From the NCBI RefSeq assembly GCF_015999265.1, contig NZ_JAEAGR010000015.1, positions 54,765-118,764 of the forward strand: DNA of 64,000 nucleotides, in the 5' to 3' direction. Below the pieces are notes generated by a model. That model had not been told where the DNA came from. It ran no database searches and saw nothing but the letters and a program-made list of their open reading frames with translations. Shown here piece after piece: positions 8,048 through 17,365 of the stretch. The DNA is from Mobilitalea sibirica (GTDB lineage: Bacteria; Bacillota; Clostridia; Lachnospirales; Lachnospiraceae). Made by a program: the position numbers and the translations under genes. Each line of letters starts with the position of its first letter. Position 1 is the first letter of the stretch.

Positions 8048-8641
8048 CTATCGATACCCCTGTTTGTTACTTCTTTTTCTTGCTATGGTTGAAAAGATAA
8101 CCCCTGCCAAAGTAGATACAAACGTGGCAACGATACCGGCTCCAAGTATCTCTGCCGGATTTACAGAACCATATTGGCTTCGATAAGCTAAAATATTAAC
8201 TGATATTAATTGAAGAGAGGAAATATTAATAATTAATAATGTACACATATCACAACTAGCCACTTCAGAGTCGTGATTTAACTTTTTCAGCTCTTTCATG
8301 GCCATTAGACCCATCGGTGTTGCTGCCCACCCTAGGCCCAGAATATTCGCGATCATATTGGAAGCTATGTACTCATTAACAATATGACCCTTTGGAATAT
8401 CCGGAAAAAGAAAATGTATGACCGGCTGAAGCGCTTTGGTAAAGGAAGCTACTAACCCACACTTTTTAGCAATTTGCATCATACCTGTCCACATTGCCAT
8501 AATTCCCAGCATCGTGATACATAGTGCAACCGCTTCCTTAGACGAATTTATTGTAGCATTACTGATTTCTGCAATATTACCCTTCAAAACTCCGACAACA
8601 ATTCCAATTATTATCATAAATCCCCAGAGATAACTTAACAT
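8048..8641 (-). CDS. spmA: Spore maturation protein A
   Basis: A 197-aa polytopic membrane protein that pairs with SpmB. The family signature is visible in NSSKEAVALCITMLGIMAMW, the GLGWAATPMGLMAM segment and SLQLISVNILAYRSQYGS. The start was placed at the ATG at 8641, eight bases after GGCGGG; a GTG two codons upstream is too close to the ribosome site. The gene is divergent from the AbrB-family gene. Expression in the mother cell under sigma-E is known for Bacillus spmAB; no clear sigma-E promoter was recognised here. Confidence 0.94.
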   Translation of the reverse strand: MLSYLWGFMIIIGIVVGVLKGNIAEISNATINSSKEAVALCITMLGIMAMWTGMMQIAKKCGLVASFTKALQPVIHFLFPDIPKGHIVNEYIASNMIANILGLGWAATPMGLMAMKELKKLNHDSEVASCDMCTLLIINISSLQLISVNILAYRSQYGSVNPAEILGAGIVATFVSTLAGVIFSTIARKRSNKQGYR

Positions 8642-8842
8642 TAACACAACCCGCCTTTCACATAATGATATTATTTATTAACGTACAACATGTTTTTATT
8701 CTAATAAAGATACTCAAATAATCATTTGTACGCTTTCTTTAATAAACTATATTCTGAAAGTGGTATAAAATGTACTTTTTTCGTGGTTTTTATGGTAATA
8801 CTTGCTTCCCTTTTACATTTATTGTTTAAAATGTGCTATGTT

Positions 8843-8887
8843 TTGACAAATATTTCAGTTGACTTTAAAATAACCCTATGATATATT
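8843..8887 (+). promoter_or_regulatory. Two overlapping sigma-A-type promoters of the AbrB-family gene
   Basis: TTGACA (8843-8848), a 17-bp spacer and TAAAAT (8866-8871) make a near-consensus promoter. TTGACT (8859-8864), 17 bp and TATATT (8882-8887) make a second one, shifted by 16 bp. Both give a leader of roughly 110-125 nt before the gene. Nothing else was seen in the 353-bp divergent gap to spmA. Confidence 0.7.
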
Positions 8888-9000
8888 ATATAAATGCTAC
8901 ATACAAAAAATGTAAGATGAGGTGTATTCTCAATACAAACGTTTTCGTATTTAGCAAAACTATTTTATTCCCCAATACACTTGAGAAAAGGAGGCCATTT

Positions 9001-9258
9001 ATGAAAAGTACAGGTATTGTAAGAAGGCTGGATGAGCTGGGTAGAATTACTCTTCCCATCGAGCTTAGAAGAACACTGGATGTTGGTGAAAGAGATCCTT
9101 TGGAAATTTTTGTCGATGAAGGCAGAATTATCCTTCAGAAGTATGAGCCTGCTGATATTTTTAACGGCAGCAAAGATAACTTAATTGATTATCACAACAA
9201 GAAAATTTCTAAGGATACCATCATTGAGCTTGCAAAATTAGCAGGCATTATTGAATAG
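9001..9258 (+). CDS. AbrB/SpoVT-family transition-state DNA-binding protein
   Basis: An 85-aa protein with the swapped-hairpin AbrB fold: MKSTGIVRRLDELGRI, then LPIELRRTLDVG, then DPLEIFVDEGRIIL. The C-terminal extension of about 30 residues is the oligomerisation region in AbrB. AAAGGAGG sits 7 nt before the ATG, so longer upstream frames were rejected. In Bacillus subtilis abrB lies beside yabC (rsmI), and here only the TPR/MORN gene separates the two. It probably represses stationary-phase genes and may autoregulate its double promoter. Whether it is the AbrB orthologue or a paralogue is not settled. Confidence 0.88.
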   Translation: MKSTGIVRRLDELGRITLPIELRRTLDVGERDPLEIFVDEGRIILQKYEPADIFNGSKDNLIDYHNKKISKDTIIELAKLAGIIE

Positions 9259-9283
9259 TATACATATTATTATGTATTTAAAG

Positions 9284-9323
9284 AATAAGAAAGCGAAAGA
9301 GCATGCTCTTTCGCTTTCTTATT
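9284..9323. terminator. Bidirectional terminator between convergent genes
   Basis: A perfect 40-bp palindrome centred on GCATGC, with arms AATAAGAAAGCGAAAGA and TCTTTCGCTTTCTTATT, followed by TTT on the plus strand. It serves the AbrB-family gene and overlaps the stop codon of the convergent TPR/MORN gene. Confidence 0.9.
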
Positions 9324-10857
9324 TTATCAGGTACGATTCAACACTCCACATCGTACCGAATTCCACATTATAATAATCACCTGTTGGCTTGTTCTCCCGG
9401 TATAGGATGCCAATGGCATACTGATTATTTTCATAGTCAATTATCTGCCTTCCATCCTCATCTGTAAAAGGTATAGGTACACCATCTAGTGATGTATACA
9501 TAACATTGCCCCATTTTTCACCGTTTCTAAAAAAATGTTTATTCATTTGTCCATTTTCTCTACCACCAAAAAAATTACCTTCTGTAATAACGGTACTCTT
9601 ATCTGTTTCTCCATCTATATTAACATATACCATTACCTCTTCTGTTTTCCCAATTCCATTGGGCACATCATAATTCCAATCTCCTTGAAAATAAAAATAT
9701 CCCAAATCCTCAGCATTCCCGTTAAGTAGAGTAAAATAAATACCCATTCCCTTTTTCTTACCGTCTTTTAATCCACCAAGATAAACATTTTGATGATCAT
9801 ATATAATCAACCCGTAACCATTTGTTATATTTCCATCTCCCATAGGATTATAAAAGATTGGTTCGCCCGATGCTACTTTTTCAATAAAAAACGGCTTTTT
9901 CATAATCTCCTGTATTTTATTAATATCTAACCCATTCACAGCCAAATAAAGTTCTGATTTCGTAAGTTCTATTTTATCATGCTCTTCCTTTAGCAGTGAA
10001 GCCTTATCCAACCACTCTTTCAGTAAATCACTGTGGATTTTACTTAGGGCATCTTGCAAAAGTCTGATTGCATCCTCATATCTTTCCTGTTTTATATAGA
10101 CATCCGCCAAACCGGCATAGGCACTATCTTCCTCCGGCAAAAGCATCCTAGCCGTATCATAACTTTTCATGGCATCCTCATAGTTTTCCTGATATATGTA
10201 TTCAGAAGCCTCCAGTATTATTTCGTTGTATTGTTTCTTTTTAATATAATTGTTAACTTTATTCAAGAGCTTATTTAATTCATCACTCTGGGTCAGTATC
10301 AGCCCATTCAAGATCTCTTCTTTGGCCAGTTCATACTCTTCTTTAGCAATATAAGCCTCCGCTATACGTTGATAAGATAATACTTCTTTGCTTTTAATTT
10401 TTTTTGCTTTTTCATACTCATCAATGGCTCTATCATATTCTCCGGTGGCGTAATACTTATCTGCATGAGAAATACTCTGAAAAAAATCATAATCAGTTTT
10501 TTCAGCAGTTACTTCTTCAATCTTTTCTTTCAAGGACAAACCACCGGTCTTTTCATAACAGTCACGAAGAACCGCTAGGGCCTTATCATATTCATTAATA
10601 CCTACATAAGCCTCAGACAATCCAATTGTTAAGGATTCCTCATTACTGTTATTCATGGACATGGCTTTTAGATATGCCCTAACAGCTTCTTTGAAGTCAC
10701 CCTTCATAAGGAATTCCTCTGCCATTACCGCCTGCTCTTTATAGCGCTTGTCCTTATTATAGTTTATATAAGTAAATACTCCGGATATTAAAATAACGAA
10801 TGCCAAAAGCAATACAATTATTTTTCTCTCTTTCGTTCGAAACACCCCAGATAACAT
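9319..10857 (-). CDS. Membrane-anchored TPR protein with C-terminal MORN-like repeats
   Basis: A 512-aa protein. Residues about 13-33 form one transmembrane helix after a basic N-terminus (RTKERK). Residues about 40-290 are tetratricopeptide repeats with the recurrent pattern of a glycine/alanine-rich helix pair (for example YDRAIDEYEKAKKIKS, YEDAIRLLQDALSK). Residues of about 345-470 resemble MORN repeats (VYLGGLKDGKKKGMGIYF, FQGDWNYDVPNGIGK). The TPR part would lie outside the membrane if the helix is an uncleaved signal anchor. GGAGGTGTACTT precedes the ATG. It sits between the AbrB-family gene and rsmI, a position empty in Bacillus. Function unknown; a protein-binding scaffold is a reasonable inference. 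Confidence 0.82.
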   Translation of the reverse strand: MLSGVFRTKERKIIVLLLAFVILISGVFTYINYNKDKRYKEQAVMAEEFLMKGDFKEAVRAYLKAMSMNNSNEESLTIGLSEAYVGINEYDKALAVLRDCYEKTGGLSLKEKIEEVTAEKTDYDFFQSISHADKYYATGEYDRAIDEYEKAKKIKSKEVLSYQRIAEAYIAKEEYELAKEEILNGLILTQSDELNKLLNKVNNYIKKKQYNEIILEASEYIYQENYEDAMKSYDTARMLLPEEDSAYAGLADVYIKQERYEDAIRLLQDALSKIHSDLLKEWLDKASLLKEEHDKIELTKSELYLAVNGLDINKIQEIMKKPFFIEKVASGEPIFYNPMGDGNITNGYGLIIYDHQNVYLGGLKDGKKKGMGIYFTLLNGNAEDLGYFYFQGDWNYDVPNGIGKTEEVMVYVNIDGETDKSTVITEGNFFGGRENGQMNKHFFRNGEKWGNVMYTSLDGVPIPFTDEDGRQIIDYENNQYAIGILYRENKPTGDYYNVEFGTMWSVESYLIK

Positions 10858-10883
10858 AAGTACACCTCCAAAAGACAGATACT

Positions 10884-11738
10884 TTACTTATTAGGCTCTT
10901 CTTTCATAAGCATCTGATAAATATCACGCTTGCTTATTCCCCTATCTTTTGCGACTGCCTTCATAGCTTCCTTTTTTTCAAGACCCTGTTCTAGGTATCT
11001 CTTCATGTGATCATCAACCGTAATCTCTTCCCACTGTGCTTTCTTCTCCAGTTCAATGTCTTCTATAGATCGACCTTCAATTAATATAACATATTCCCCT
11101 TTTACTTCCTTTTCCTCGTAAGCAGTAACCGCATCAAGTAGTGTTGTTTGCCACACTGTCTCATACTTTTTTGTCAGTTCCTTAACTATAGATAGCCTCC
11201 GGTTTCCTAAAACTTGAAGAAGTTCGTTCAAAGTTTTTTTCAACCTGTGGGGAGCTTCATATAAAATCAGAGTTCTTGTATCAGATTTTAATTCTTGCAA
11301 TACCCTCTGTTTTTCTTTCTTGTCACTGGGCAGAAAAGCCTCAAAGCAGAATCTTCTGGTACTAAGACCTGATAAGGTTAATCCCGTTATTAGTGCACAG
11401 GCACCCGGAAGGGAAGTCACTTCTATGCCTTCCTCATATGCGATCTTAACCAGCTCTTCACCGGGATCAGAAATACCAGGAGTTCCGGCATCTGTGATTA
11501 AAGCAATGTTAACGCCGGATTTTAATTGTTCCACCAGGTATTTGGCCTTCTCCACCTTATTATGTTCATGATAGCTTGTCATGGGTGTCTTTATTTCAAA
11601 ATGATTCAATAGTTTAATACTGTGCCTCGTATCCTCAGCCGCAATTAAATCTACTTCATTCAAAGTCTTTATTACCCGTAGGGTAATATCCTCCAGATTC
11701 CCTATAGGTGTTGCACACAGATATAATTTACCGGACAT
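10884..11738 (-). CDS. rsmI: 16S rRNA (cytidine1402-2'-O)-methyltransferase
   Basis: RsmI (YabC/YraL) methylates the ribose of C1402 in the decoding centre. The 284-aa SAM-dependent methyltransferase of the tetrapyrrole methylase fold shows LYLCATPIGNLEDIT, AAEDTRHS, ITDAGTPGISDPGEEL, SLPGACALITGL and LILYEAPHRL. The start was set at the ATG at 11738, which has AAAGG upstream and begins MSGKLYL; an upstream in-frame ATG at 11822 would overlap trmN6 and lacks a ribosome site. The gene lies 43 bp after trmN6 in an operon-like run. Confidence 0.96.
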   Translation of the reverse strand: MSGKLYLCATPIGNLEDITLRVIKTLNEVDLIAAEDTRHSIKLLNHFEIKTPMTSYHEHNKVEKAKYLVEQLKSGVNIALITDAGTPGISDPGEELVKIAYEEGIEVTSLPGACALITGLTLSGLSTRRFCFEAFLPSDKKEKQRVLQELKSDTRTLILYEAPHRLKKTLNELLQVLGNRRLSIVKELTKKYETVWQTTLLDAVTAYEEKEVKGEYVILIEGRSIEDIELEKKAQWEEITVDDHMKRYLEQGLEKKEAMKAVAKDRGISKRDIYQMLMKEEPNK

Positions 11739-11781
11739 AATATCATAACCTTTCCAGACACAAATAATTAAATGACTAAAA

Positions 11782-12540
11782 CTAGTACCCATAAATATCA
11801 TAAATTTCATCCGTATACACACCGGGTTCTTTGTATACCACTAAGGGAGCTTCCACGATCAAGTTTGATCTGCCACCCTTAACACACTCAATTAAAACCA
11901 TGTTTGGTTCCTTATTAACATATGGATGGACTAATTTCATTCTTTTTGCTTCCAGCTTATATAAGCTTAGAATATTGACAATTTCGATTAAGCGGAAGGG
12001 TCTGTGGACCAGATAAAATCTTCCGTTCGGCTTTAGAACTCTCGCGGCTTCCCGTATAACGTCCTCCAGTGAGCATAGTATTTCATGCCTTGCAATGGCT
12101 TTCGCTGCGGCGGGATTCACAATTCCATGACTATGGTTCATATATGGTGGATTGCTGGTAACAACATCAAAGGAAGCCAATCCAAAAATCTTAGAGGCCT
12201 CCTTGATATCTCCGACTACAATATCAATTTTATCTTCCAGTTCATTGATGGATACGCTCCGTTTCGCCATATCCGCGCTTTCTTCCTGTATTTCCAGACC
12301 GGTAAAATGTTTTCCCTCGGTCTTTGCTTCCAGTAAAATCGGTATAATCCCGGTGCCGGTACCTAGATCAAGTACGACCTCCCGTTCAAATACCCTGACA
12401 AATCCGGAGAGTAGCACGGCGTCCATTCCAAAACAGAATTTTTCTGTGTTTTGTATGATCTGATAGTTGTTTCTGTGAAGGTCGTCCACCCTTTCTCCGG
12501 CTTTTAATAAGACCTCCATGTTATCTTTTTTATTCATCAT
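11782..12540 (-). CDS. trmN6: tRNA1(Val) (adenine37-N6)-methyltransferase family protein (YabB/YfiC type)
   Basis: A 252-aa class I SAM methyltransferase. Visible motifs are LDLGTGTGIIPILL (SAM binding) and the catalytic SNPPYM typical of N6-adenine methyltransferases. The N-terminal DDLHRNNYQIIQN and FCFGMDAVLLSGF segment is diagnostic for the YabB/TrmN6 group. It overlaps the end of ricT by 11 bp. The symbol follows family resemblance; the exact tRNA substrate in Firmicutes is not shown by sequence. Confidence 0.9.
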   Translation of the reverse strand: MMNKKDNMEVLLKAGERVDDLHRNNYQIIQNTEKFCFGMDAVLLSGFVRVFEREVVLDLGTGTGIIPILLEAKTEGKHFTGLEIQEESADMAKRSVSINELEDKIDIVVGDIKEASKIFGLASFDVVTSNPPYMNHSHGIVNPAAAKAIARHEILCSLEDVIREAARVLKPNGRFYLVHRPFRLIEIVNILSLYKLEAKRMKLVHPYVNKEPNMVLIECVKGGRSNLIVEAPLVVYKEPGVYTDEIYDIYGY

Positions 12541-13447
12541 CCAGCAGAGATTTTCCTTCCTTCTTCTCCAAAAGCTCCAATACCTTTAATTCTTCATCAT
12601 CTATCGGTGATGCGTTCTTTTCTTTTCTTCTCTTAGGTTTAAATCTTAAATCTTCAACCTTATATTCACGGACTTCCTTTTCGTCATTCTCAAGGGTAAC
12701 AATAACCTTAACCAGCTGTTTTAATACGCTAACGCTCGCCACTTCTCCCCTTAAGTTATCCTTTGTTGTAACATAATCCCCTACGTTAGGAAGCTTACTA
12801 TTTAGCTCCTCATAGGCTTCTTCTTCATTTTTAAGGCAACACATTAATCTGCCGCATACACCGGATATCTTCGTAGGATTAAGGGAAAGGTTTTGTTCTT
12901 TTGCCATTTTAATTGATACCGGCGCAAACTCAGAAAGATGGGTATGGCAACAGAGTGGTCTTCCGCAGATGCCTATCCCACCCACTATTTTCGTCTCATC
13001 TCGAACGCCAATCTGTCTTAATTCAATTCTGGTTTTAAATACGGATGCCAGATCCTTAACCAGCTCTCTGAAATCAATTCTTCCATCTGCCGTAAAATAA
13101 AACAAAACTTTATTATTATCAAAGGTATACTCCGAATCAATCAGCTTCATCTCAAGCCCATGCTTTTTAATCTTTTCTAAGCAAATTGCAAAGGCTTCCT
13201 TTTCTTTCTCTTTATTTTTCTTTTCAATCGCATCATCTTCTTCGGTTGCCTGGCGAATTACAGGCTTTAACGGTTGAATTATTTTATCCTCCGTAACATC
13301 TCTGGGTCCTAAAACCACGGAACCATATTCAATTCCTCTGGCCGTTTCCACGATTACGTTGTCACCTTGTTTAATATCGTAACCGGCCGGATCAAAGAAG
13401 TATACTTTGCCAGCCTTGCGAAATCTTACACCTATTACATTAACCAT
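12530..13447 (-). CDS. ricT: PSP1-domain protein RicT (YaaT)
   Basis: A 305-aa PSP1-domain protein. In Bacillus it works with RicA and RicF in a complex that affects RNase Y, mRNA maturation and phosphorelay flow into sporulation. Conserved cysteines thought to hold an iron-sulfur cluster are present in GICGRPLCCHTHL and GVCGRLMCCLKNE. The C-terminal 60 residues are strongly charged. AAAGGAGAACAGTA precedes the ATG. It overlaps holB by 8 bp, matching the holB-yaaT pair in Bacillus, so the two are translationally linked. Confidence 0.94.
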   Translation of the reverse strand: MVNVIGVRFRKAGKVYFFDPAGYDIKQGDNVIVETARGIEYGSVVLGPRDVTEDKIIQPLKPVIRQATEEDDAIEKKNKEKEKEAFAICLEKIKKHGLEMKLIDSEYTFDNNKVLFYFTADGRIDFRELVKDLASVFKTRIELRQIGVRDETKIVGGIGICGRPLCCHTHLSEFAPVSIKMAKEQNLSLNPTKISGVCGRLMCCLKNEEEAYEELNSKLPNVGDYVTTKDNLRGEVASVSVLKQLVKVIVTLENDEKEVREYKVEDLRFKPKRRKEKNASPIDDEELKVLELLEKKEGKSLLDDE

Positions 13448-14435
13448 TACTGTTCTCCTTTATTGTTAATAACATAAGTTCGATTGCAATATCAACATTA
13501 ACATTGGCCTTTAGCCGAACTTTGGCTTTCTCCATAGCTTTTATTATTGTTTCCAAACCTTCATAGCTTATGATATTTGCCTGTTTTTTTATATACTGAT
13601 ATTCATTTTTATAAAGTAAGAGGTCAGGATCATTCGTTGCTTTCAGCATTAATACATCCCGATACCACAAAATCATTAAGTCAATATTATCTTCAATACT
13701 TCCTTTGTTCCCTGTGATGGTCTTTAATCCGGATACCACCTCATGTAATTCCATTGCGTCAATATATTTTAAAATATGAAGAACATCCTCCTTTAAGCGT
13801 TCAAAGTCTTCGGAGAATGCATATTTCATAGCCTTTCCTACATTACCGCCGGAAAAATCCGCTGCCATATCGGCCATATAATCCGGCACTTTGTGTTCAG
13901 TCATAAGAAATTCTTTCAGCTTTGGCTTGTCCACCGGTTTTAAATTAAGAACCACGCAGCGTGATAATATCGTCTGAAGTAAAGAATTAATATTATTAAC
14001 CAGAAGTAGAAGTATCGCATATTCCGGTGGCTCTTCCATGGTTTTTAGTAAAGCATTCTGCGCACTTTCCGTCAACTTCTCGGCATCATCAATCATATAA
14101 ATCTTATATGGACTGCGATAGGGCTTTACATAAATATCCCCATTAACCTGAAGTCTTATATCATCAACACCGATGCTTACCTTTTCATGGGTTACCCTTA
14201 TAATATCCGGATGATTCTCCGTATTAAACTGCATACATGAGGTGCACTGGTTACAGGGTATAATACCCCTCTCTTCACATTGCAGAGTTTTTGCAAATGC
14301 ACCGGCTAACAGTTTTTTACCCATACCTTCTTCACCATGAAAAATATAAGCATGGGAAATTTTATTCATCTGAATCGCATTTTGAAGATGTTCTATAATG
14401 CTTTCATGCCCGATTATATTAGGTAAGCCTTGCAT
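13440..14435 (-). CDS. holB: DNA polymerase III, delta-prime subunit
   Basis: A 331-aa AAA+ clamp-loader subunit. It shows FHGEEGMGKK in the P-loop position, a zinc-binding cysteine set (CEERGIIPCNQCTSC), the Walker-B-like IDDAEKLTESAQNALLKTME and the sensor ILSRCVVLNL. The start MQGLPNIIGHE is standard. GAGGTGGTAGA precedes the ATG. It is followed by ricT with an 8-bp overlap and preceded by the DUF327 gene, the Bacillus order. Length is normal. Confidence 0.95.
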   Translation of the reverse strand: MQGLPNIIGHESIIEHLQNAIQMNKISHAYIFHGEEGMGKKLLAGAFAKTLQCEERGIIPCNQCTSCMQFNTENHPDIIRVTHEKVSIGVDDIRLQVNGDIYVKPYRSPYKIYMIDDAEKLTESAQNALLKTMEEPPEYAILLLLVNNINSLLQTILSRCVVLNLKPVDKPKLKEFLMTEHKVPDYMADMAADFSGGNVGKAMKYAFSEDFERLKEDVLHILKYIDAMELHEVVSGLKTITGNKGSIEDNIDLMILWYRDVLMLKATNDPDLLLYKNEYQYIKKQANIISYEGLETIIKAMEKAKVRLKANVNVDIAIELMLLTIKENSNG

Positions 14436-14465
14436 TCTACCACCTCAATCCGTAATGTAATCAAT

Positions 14466-14906
14466 CTACGTTAAAATATCTAATAGTAACCCCCGGATTT
14501 CATCAATCTTATTCAGAATCGCCAAATGATCCTTTTCATCTTTTATTAACTCCATGGCCAATTCATCCAAATTCTTATCAACCAGTTTAATCATAGCATA
14601 AACTCTGTGTCTTCCCTTTTTATCCAGAAAATTCTCTCTGGAGAATTTATGAGAACGATTGACGATTTCATTCATAAATTCCTTAATCAATTCTCGGTAA
14701 TGCTTCATATCCTTAACATCCATATGTTTAAGAAGCTTTTTACCCTGAGATGTAATCTGCTCCAGCATGGCATTCAATCTTCCCTGAAGCTCCTGTTCTT
14801 CTATATGGGAGATTAAAGTGAATTTAAAAGAACCATCTGCTTCCGGTACCGGAGCTTTTTTATTGGTTTGATTAATCGCTTGCATCTGGTTAACCTTAAT
14901 ATCCAT
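14466..14906 (-). CDS. yaaR: YaaR family protein (DUF327)
   Basis: A 146-aa protein of the DUF327/YaaR family. The conserved core includes [37 protein letters not shown] and [15 protein letters not shown]. It is predicted to be all-helical and cytoplasmic, with no signal or membrane segment. Its place directly upstream of holB is conserved in Firmicutes. The function is not known. GGAGGGAGCAT precedes the ATG. The usual neighbour yaaQ is absent. Confidence 0.92.
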   Translation of the reverse strand: MDIKVNQMQAINQTNKKAPVPEADGSFKFTLISHIEEQELQGRLNAMLEQITSQGKKLLKHMDVKDMKHYRELIKEFMNEIVNRSHKFSRENFLDKKGRHRVYAMIKLVDKNLDELAMELIKDEKDHLAILNKIDEIRGLLLDILT

Positions 14907-15056
14907 ATGCTCCCTCCATCTTTATACCCAACGAAAACCTTGTTATGCTTCTCTTGTTATGCACAAATTGAAACTCAATGCATTCGTTTTCCTGTCACTG
15001 CCTGCTATTGCATAATCTGCTTTATTGTGAACAGTATACCACATTTTTATTATTGT

Positions 15057-15650
15057 TTACAGTAATTTTTTGATGTCCTTTGTAATCTTATATAGACAGG
15101 TATTCATATCCTTGTTCTGATATCTTCTTATAATACCCAGCTTGCTTAAGTTTTGGTCAGAGAAATCCTCTTCATCCGCCAGATATCTTCTACACAGTTC
15201 TGCATATTTCGGTTGTACCTGCTTTTGCTCTCTCCGAAATGCCCGAAGTAGTCTAATTCCATCCTCAACCTCAAGATAAATGGGAACCACTCGGTCTTTT
15301 CCATAATACTCTTTTATCTGCTGATAGGTTTCAAGGGTTCCTATCATTAGATAATTATTATGTTCCTGCTCAAGATCAATTTGACCGTCATTCACGGTAA
15401 AATAGTGCCATTTCCCATGGATCGTATTATAGGATCGATGCTCTATCACTTTGTTTTGTTGCTGTAATTCCTTTAATCTGTTCTCATCCACAAAATGATA
15501 CTCAACTCCTTCAGTCTCAGCTTTGCGAATTGGCCGTGTGGTATACATAACAACCTTTTTCAAATGAAGCTCCTCAGATTCCAGAAGTTTTTTATAGATA
15601 GTATCCTTTCCGGTTGCACTTTTCCCCATGACGATAAATATTCTAGCCAT
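15057..15650 (-). CDS. Guanylate-kinase-like P-loop nucleotide kinase at the tmk locus
   Basis: A 197-aa protein with P-loop GKSATGKDT (about residues 9-17), then YTTRPIRKAETEGVEYHFV, which resembles the GMP-binding segment of guanylate kinase. The lid region RAFRREQKQ is arginine-rich. The position between the yaaO-like decarboxylase and yaaR is the position of thymidylate kinase in Bacillus, yet the protein resembles guanylate kinase. The P-loop carries A-T-G instead of the usual S-G-V/A-G. It may be a second guanylate kinase or a kinase for another nucleotide; the true substrate cannot be read from the sequence. Confidence 0.82.
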   Translation of the reverse strand: MARIFIVMGKSATGKDTIYKKLLESEELHLKKVVMYTTRPIRKAETEGVEYHFVDENRLKELQQQNKVIEHRSYNTIHGKWHYFTVNDGQIDLEQEHNNYLMIGTLETYQQIKEYYGKDRVVPIYLEVEDGIRLLRAFRREQKQVQPKYAELCRRYLADEEDFSDQNLSKLGIIRRYQNKDMNTCLYKITKDIKKLL

Positions 15651-15817
15651 CCTCTTAATCCTTTCCCTTTTTTCATAAATTAAGCATTCTTAGATATAAC
15701 CGTAATCTCTATACTGCACCAGTTTCTTTTCTTTGGTTATATTGCAATACCTTACTTATGATAATATCCTATAAAGTCTTATAACAAGACCTGATGTTGT
15801 TATGTTTATGTATGAAA

Positions 15818-15893
15818 GGGGTTGTTTCAAAATGAAGCTTATGCAATGACTCTTCTCACATATCCCTAGCTTATCCATTCTGAACAGCCCCCA
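15818..15893 (-). terminator. Terminator-like hairpin of the GGGCTGTT-AATGAAGCTT repeat family, copy 1
   Basis: Left arm GGGGTTGTTTCAAAATGAAG and right arm ending ATTCTGAACAGCCCCC pair over roughly 20 bases. It lies 32 bp past the stop of the yaaO-like gene. Related copies are at 27892-27971 and 29082-29146. Confidence 0.75.
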
Positions 15894-15924
15894 ATTCGTA
15901 TTTATTATGTTAACGATTCAATGT

Positions 15925-17346
15925 TTATATTATAACCCTAATAAAATTTTTGTTATTACCTGCCAGCCCTGTAAGCGAGCCCCCCGACTGCTTTGCCTTA
16001 AGAATATGAGATAAAATCCTATCATCGATGATCTCACCAGGAATTAATAAGGGATTTCCCGGCGGAAATAAACTAACCATTGTGGCACATATTCTACCAC
16101 AACACTTTTCAGTTAATTCAATTTCCTCTGCAGGTTGCTCCATAGCCTCAGAAGGCGTCATCACCTGCTTTGGTTGTACATTTGTATACTTTATATGATT
16201 TGGCTTGTCATCAACATGTATATTCGCCTTATCTATCTCCAGAAGCGCTTTCTTTAACCGATGAAATCCTTCCTTTGTATCACAGATGCTTGTCATTCCA
16301 AGGGCATACTCCTCCGATGCCATTTCCATAACAATCCGATACTTATCTTGCAAAAGGTTTGCAAGCTTATACCCCGTTAGATCCGTAGTTTTCATCATAA
16401 TCGTTAACTTTGACGGATCCAGATCATAGACATCCTTCTTTCCAATAATCGATTTGTTTAATAACTGAAATCTCTCAAGAGATTTTGTAAAATCATAAAA
16501 TTTTATCAGATTTTCTTTATAAGCTTCAAACAAGGCGGGTCCCTGCTCTCTCAACAATTCTAGGCACCGGTCAATTCCTGCCATCAAAACATAGGACGGA
16601 CTGCTGCTTTGATAAATCGCAAGATATTTTTCTATCTTATCATAATAATCTTCCCTATTACAATGCAATATAGAAGATTGCGTAAATGCTGGTAGGGTTT
16701 TATGAAGACTTTGAACAATGATATCAGCACCGGAGGTTATTGCACTTTTTGGAAAATACTCATGAAGTCCAAAATGTGCTCCATGGGCTTCATCAACCAT
16801 AAGAAGAGCCCCATACTGATGGACCACCCTACTTATACCGGTGATATCGGAGACAACTCCTTCATAAGTTGGCGAAGTTATAATAACCAACTTGATATCT
16901 TGATGTTTTATCAACATCTCCTCGGTTTTTAAGGCAGAAATTCCACCAAAGACCTGTGTATCTTCCACCGTTTCCGGGTAAAGATAATAGGGTTTCAGAT
17001 CATTTAGGATAACTGCGTTATAGACAGATTTATGTGCATTTCGGCTCAGTAAAATCTTATCTCCACGTTTGGTAACAGCCGATATTCCTGCCAAAATCCC
17101 GGCTGTACTTCCGTTAACCAAGGGGTATGATCTTTTCGCTCTATATACATCCTCCAAAGAAGAGGAAAGTTTCTTTAGAATACCCTCCGCCTGATGAAGA
17201 TTGTCAAAACCATCAACCTCCGTAATATCGATGGAATAAGGATCTACCATGGAGAGCAGCCCCGTATTTCGTTTATGTCCCGGCATATGCATAGGATAAT
17301 AGCCTTCTTTACTGTATTGAACCAATTTATGATAGAGCGTATCCAC
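15925..17346 (-). CDS. Orn/Lys/Arg decarboxylase family PLP enzyme (YaaO type)
   Basis: A 473-aa fold-type I PLP enzyme of the small Orn/Lys/Arg decarboxylase group. It shows MPGHKRNTG near the N-terminus, LVNGSTAGILAGI, VDEAHGAHFG and the PLP-lysine motif SLHKTLPAFTQSS. The C-terminal domain ends with the FPPGNPLLIPGEII signature. Arginine, lysine or ornithine may be the substrate; polyamine synthesis is the likely role. The start is GTG, 19 bp after the GGDEF gene. It is the first gene of the run leading through yaaR and holB, as in Bacillus. Confidence 0.88.
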   Translation of the reverse strand: MDTLYHKLVQYSKEGYYPMHMPGHKRNTGLLSMVDPYSIDITEVDGFDNLHQAEGILKKLSSSLEDVYRAKRSYPLVNGSTAGILAGISAVTKRGDKILLSRNAHKSVYNAVILNDLKPYYLYPETVEDTQVFGGISALKTEEMLIKHQDIKLVIITSPTYEGVVSDITGISRVVHQYGALLMVDEAHGAHFGLHEYFPKSAITSGADIIVQSLHKTLPAFTQSSILHCNREDYYDKIEKYLAIYQSSSPSYVLMAGIDRCLELLREQGPALFEAYKENLIKFYDFTKSLERFQLLNKSIIGKKDVYDLDPSKLTIMMKTTDLTGYKLANLLQDKYRIVMEMASEEYALGMTSICDTKEGFHRLKKALLEIDKANIHVDDKPNHIKYTNVQPKQVMTPSEAMEQPAEEIELTEKCCGRICATMVSLFPPGNPLLIPGEIIDDRILSHILKAKQSGGSLTGLAGNNKNFIRVII

Positions 17347-17365
17347 TTAAAATCCCAAGCCTTTC

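Noticed and set aside
8878..9000. Longer start for the AbrB-family gene
   Set aside because: The upstream extension has no ribosome site and lies over the promoter region; AAAGGAGG directly precedes the ATG at 9001.
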